Of a DNA stretch of 64,000 nt, positions 62,266 through 64,000 are shown piece after piece (position 1 is the first letter of the stretch; each line of letters opens with the position of its first letter). The translations under genes and the position numbers were made by a program. Below the pieces are notes generated by a model. That model saw nothing but the letters and a program-made list of their open reading frames with translations, was not told the origin of the DNA and did no database searches. This DNA comes from Sinomonas atrocyanea (GTDB taxonomy: Bacteria; Actinomycetota; Actinomycetes; Actinomycetales; Micrococcaceae). The stretch is taken from NCBI RefSeq assembly GCF_030812675.1, contig NZ_JAUSTE010000004.1:1-64000 (forward strand). The letters are read 5' to 3'.

Positions 62266-64000
62266 CTAGCGTCCGGTCAGCGACCATGCGTCTTCGCCGC
62301 CCTCGTCGTCGCCGTCGTGGTAGTCGACCGCCTGCGGACGCCCCTCCAGGTCCTTGGCGACGAGGTCCTCCGCGTACGGCGAGTCGTTCTCGTACTGCCC
62401 TAGGTGGTGGTTGGCGCTGGCGTTGTCGGCGAGGGCCTCGTCCGCGGCTGCCGTCCCGGAGGACGGCGAGTCCTGCCCGCGGAGCGCAGCGAGGACGGCC
62501 GGCAGGTCGTCCGGCTTGACGAGCACGTCGCGGGCCTTGGACCCCTCGGAGGGGCCGACCACCCCGCGGCTCTCGAGCAGGTCCATGAGCCGGCCGGCCT
62601 TCGCGAAGCCGACCCGCAGCTTCCGCTGGAGCATGGACGTGGACCCGAACTGGGTCGTGACCACCAGCTCCGTGGCCTGCAGGAGCACCTCGAGGTCGTC
62701 CCCGATCTCCTCGTCGATCTGCTTCTTCTCGGGCTCCGCCGCGACGTCGTTGCGGTAGGTGACCTGGAGCTGGCCCTTCACATGCTCGACGACCTTGTGG
62801 ATCTCCGACTCGGAGACCCAGGCGCCCTGGACGCGCATGGGCTTCGACGCGCCCATCGGCAGGAACAGCGCATCGCCCTGGCCGATCAGCTTCTCGGCGC
62901 CGGGCTGGTCGAGGACCACGCGGGAGTCGGTGACCGACGAGGTCGCGAACGCCATGCGGGAAGGCACGTTGGCCTTGATGAGGCCGGTGACGACGTCGAC
63001 CGAGGGCCGCTGGGTCGCGAGGACGAGGTGGATGCCCGCGGCACGTGCGAGCTGGGTGATGCGCACGATCGAGTCCTCGACGTCCCGCGGCGCGACCATC
63101 ATGAGGTCGGCCAGCTCGTCGACGATGACGAGGAGGTACGGGTAGGCGCGGATCTTCCGCTCGGATCCCGCCGGCGGGACGACCTTGCCCGCCCGGACCG
63201 CCTTGTTGAAGTCGTCGATGTGCTTGAACCCGTAGTTGGCCAGGTCGTCGTAGCGGGCGTCCATCTCGCGGACCACCCACTGGAGGGCCTCGGCGGCCTT
63301 CTTGGGGTTCGTGATGATCGGGGTGATGAGGTGCGGGACCCCCTCGTAGGCCGTGAGCTCCACGCGTTTCGGGTCGACCATGACCATGCGCACCTCGTCG
63401 GGGGTCGAGCGCATGAGGATCGAGGTGATCATCGAGTTCACGAACGAGGACTTGCCTGCGCCGGTCGCTCCCGCGACGAGCAGGTGCGGCATCTTGGCCA
63501 GGTTCGCGACCACGAACCCGCCCTCGACGTCCTTGCCCACGCCCATGACCATCGGGTGGTCGGTGCGGCGCGCGTTCTGGCTCCGCAGGACGTCGCCGAG
63601 CGAGACCGTCTCGCGGTCGGTGTTCGGGATCTCGATGCCGATGGCGCTCTTGCCGGGGATCGGGCTCAGGATCCGCACGTCCGAGCTCGCCACCGCGTAG
63701 GCGATGTTCTTCGACAGGGCCGTGACCTTCTCGACCTTGGTCCCCGGGGCGAGCTCGATCTCGTAGCGGGTCACCGTAGGGCCGCGGGAGAAGCCAGTGA
63801 CCTCGGCGTCCACGTTGAACTGGGTGAGCGTGCTGGTCAGCGCTGCGACGACCGCGTCGTTGGCCTCCGTCCGCTCCTTGGGAGCGGAGCCCTGGACGAG
63901 GAAGTCCGAGGACGGCAGCGTGTAGGCCACGTCGCCCGAGAGCTGGAGCTGCTCGGTGCGCTGGGGAATGGGCGTGGGCGGCGGCGCGGGCGCCACCGGG
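62266..64000 (-). CDS. ftsK: DNA translocase FtsK (3' part; 5' end outside window)
   Basis: About 578 C-terminal residues are visible; the frame is still open at the window edge. Present: the translocase alpha domain ([22 protein letters not shown]), the RecA-like motor with Walker [13 protein letters not shown] and Walker [14 protein letters not shown], and the C-terminal gamma winged helix ([26 protein letters not shown]) that reads KOPS sequences. The N-terminal membrane domain lies beyond base 64000. Pumps chromosome ends through the septum. The end [20 protein letters not shown] is a non-conserved tail. Confidence 0.97.
   Translation of the reverse strand, partial: PVAPAPPPTPIPQRTEQLQLSGDVAYTLPSSDFLVQGSAPKERTEANDAVVAALTSTLTQFNVDAEVTGFSRGPTVTRYEIELAPGTKVEKVTALSKNIAYAVASSDVRILSPIPGKSAIGIEIPNTDRETVSLGDVLRSQNARRTDHPMVMGVGKDVEGGFVVANLAKMPHLLVAGATGAGKSSFVNSMITSILMRSTPDEVRMVMVDPKRVELTAYEGVPHLITPIITNPKKAAEALQWVVREMDARYDDLANYGFKHIDDFNKAVRAGKVVPPAGSERKIRAYPYLLVIVDELADLMMVAPRDVEDSIVRITQLARAAGIHLVLATQRPSVDVVTGLIKANVPSRMAFATSSVTDSRVVLDQPGAEKLIGQGDALFLPMGASKPMRVQGAWVSESEIHKVVEHVKGQLQVTYRNDVAAEPEKKQIDEEIGDDLEVLLQATELVVTTQFGSTSMLQRKLRVGFAKAGRLMDLLESRGVVGPSEGSKARDVLVKPDDLPAVLAALRGQDSPSSGTAAADEALADNASANHHLGQYENDSPYAEDLVAKDLEGRPQAVDYHDGDDEGGEDAWSLTGR

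Overview
The window is chromosomal DNA of a very GC-rich (roughly 70 percent) actinobacterium. Gene order, a mycothiol-type enzyme, a ClgR-type regulator, DUF3046, a PriA-type HisA and an actinobacterial rRNA leader point to Micrococcaceae (an Arthrobacter- or Sinomonas-like organism; this is inference from gene order and protein style). Almost all genes are recognisable and densely packed, often with 4-base start/stop overlaps. I see no prophage, insertion sequence, CRISPR array or tRNA gene.

Layout. 1-435: promoter and antitermination leader of an rRNA operon that runs leftward out of the window, behind the tyrS terminator. 436-4707: tyrS, a HelD-type RNA polymerase-recycling helicase and apt. 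4765-7049: a 14-bp tandem repeat, a 3-methyladenine glycosylase, a mycothiol-dependent isomerase-family protein and a PIG-L deacetylase. 7116-20828: arginine biosynthesis, argCJBDFR and argGH on the minus strand, interrupted between argR and argG by about 5 kb of accessory genes. Both argC and argG carry paired ATGCAT ArgR operators with identical 20-bp spacing. 20954-27966: a quinone reductase, a 1305-residue Pls/PosA-type single-module peptide synthetase with three tandem membrane/beta-helix domains, a translationally coupled M1 metallopeptidase and a convergent phosphopantetheinyl transferase. This is the most interesting locus: a candidate cationic isopeptide-homopolymer system. 27986-40254: the translation block pheT, pheS, an rRNA methyltransferase, rplT, rpmI and infC (ATT start, about 200-residue Ala/Pro-rich tail) plus DUF1844, interleaved with SIMPL, radical SAM, NUDIX, MFS and CDF genes. 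40279-46014: MFS, SseB and a hisC-hisB-hisH-(52-residue membrane peptide)-priA operon. 46104-51229: a LysM protein divergent from lexA, then dinG and hflX. 51560-64000: a small-molecule or rRNA methyltransferase, DUF488, dapF, miaA, miaB, a secreted coiled-coil lysozyme-like protein, recX, recA, DUF3046, marR, clgR, cinA, pgsA and the 3' part of ftsK.

How the genes work together. Three regulatory layers can be read directly. ArgR (encoded here) has matched operators at argC and argG. LexA (encoded here) has CGAA-N6-TTCG-type boxes in front of lexA/LysM, recA and, less expectedly, a radical SAM gene. infC has a non-ATG start and a leader with a terminator-like hairpin. The window thus holds the core of the SOS response (lexA, recA, recX, a probable LysM division inhibitor, and dinG without a visible box) and most of two amino-acid pathways.
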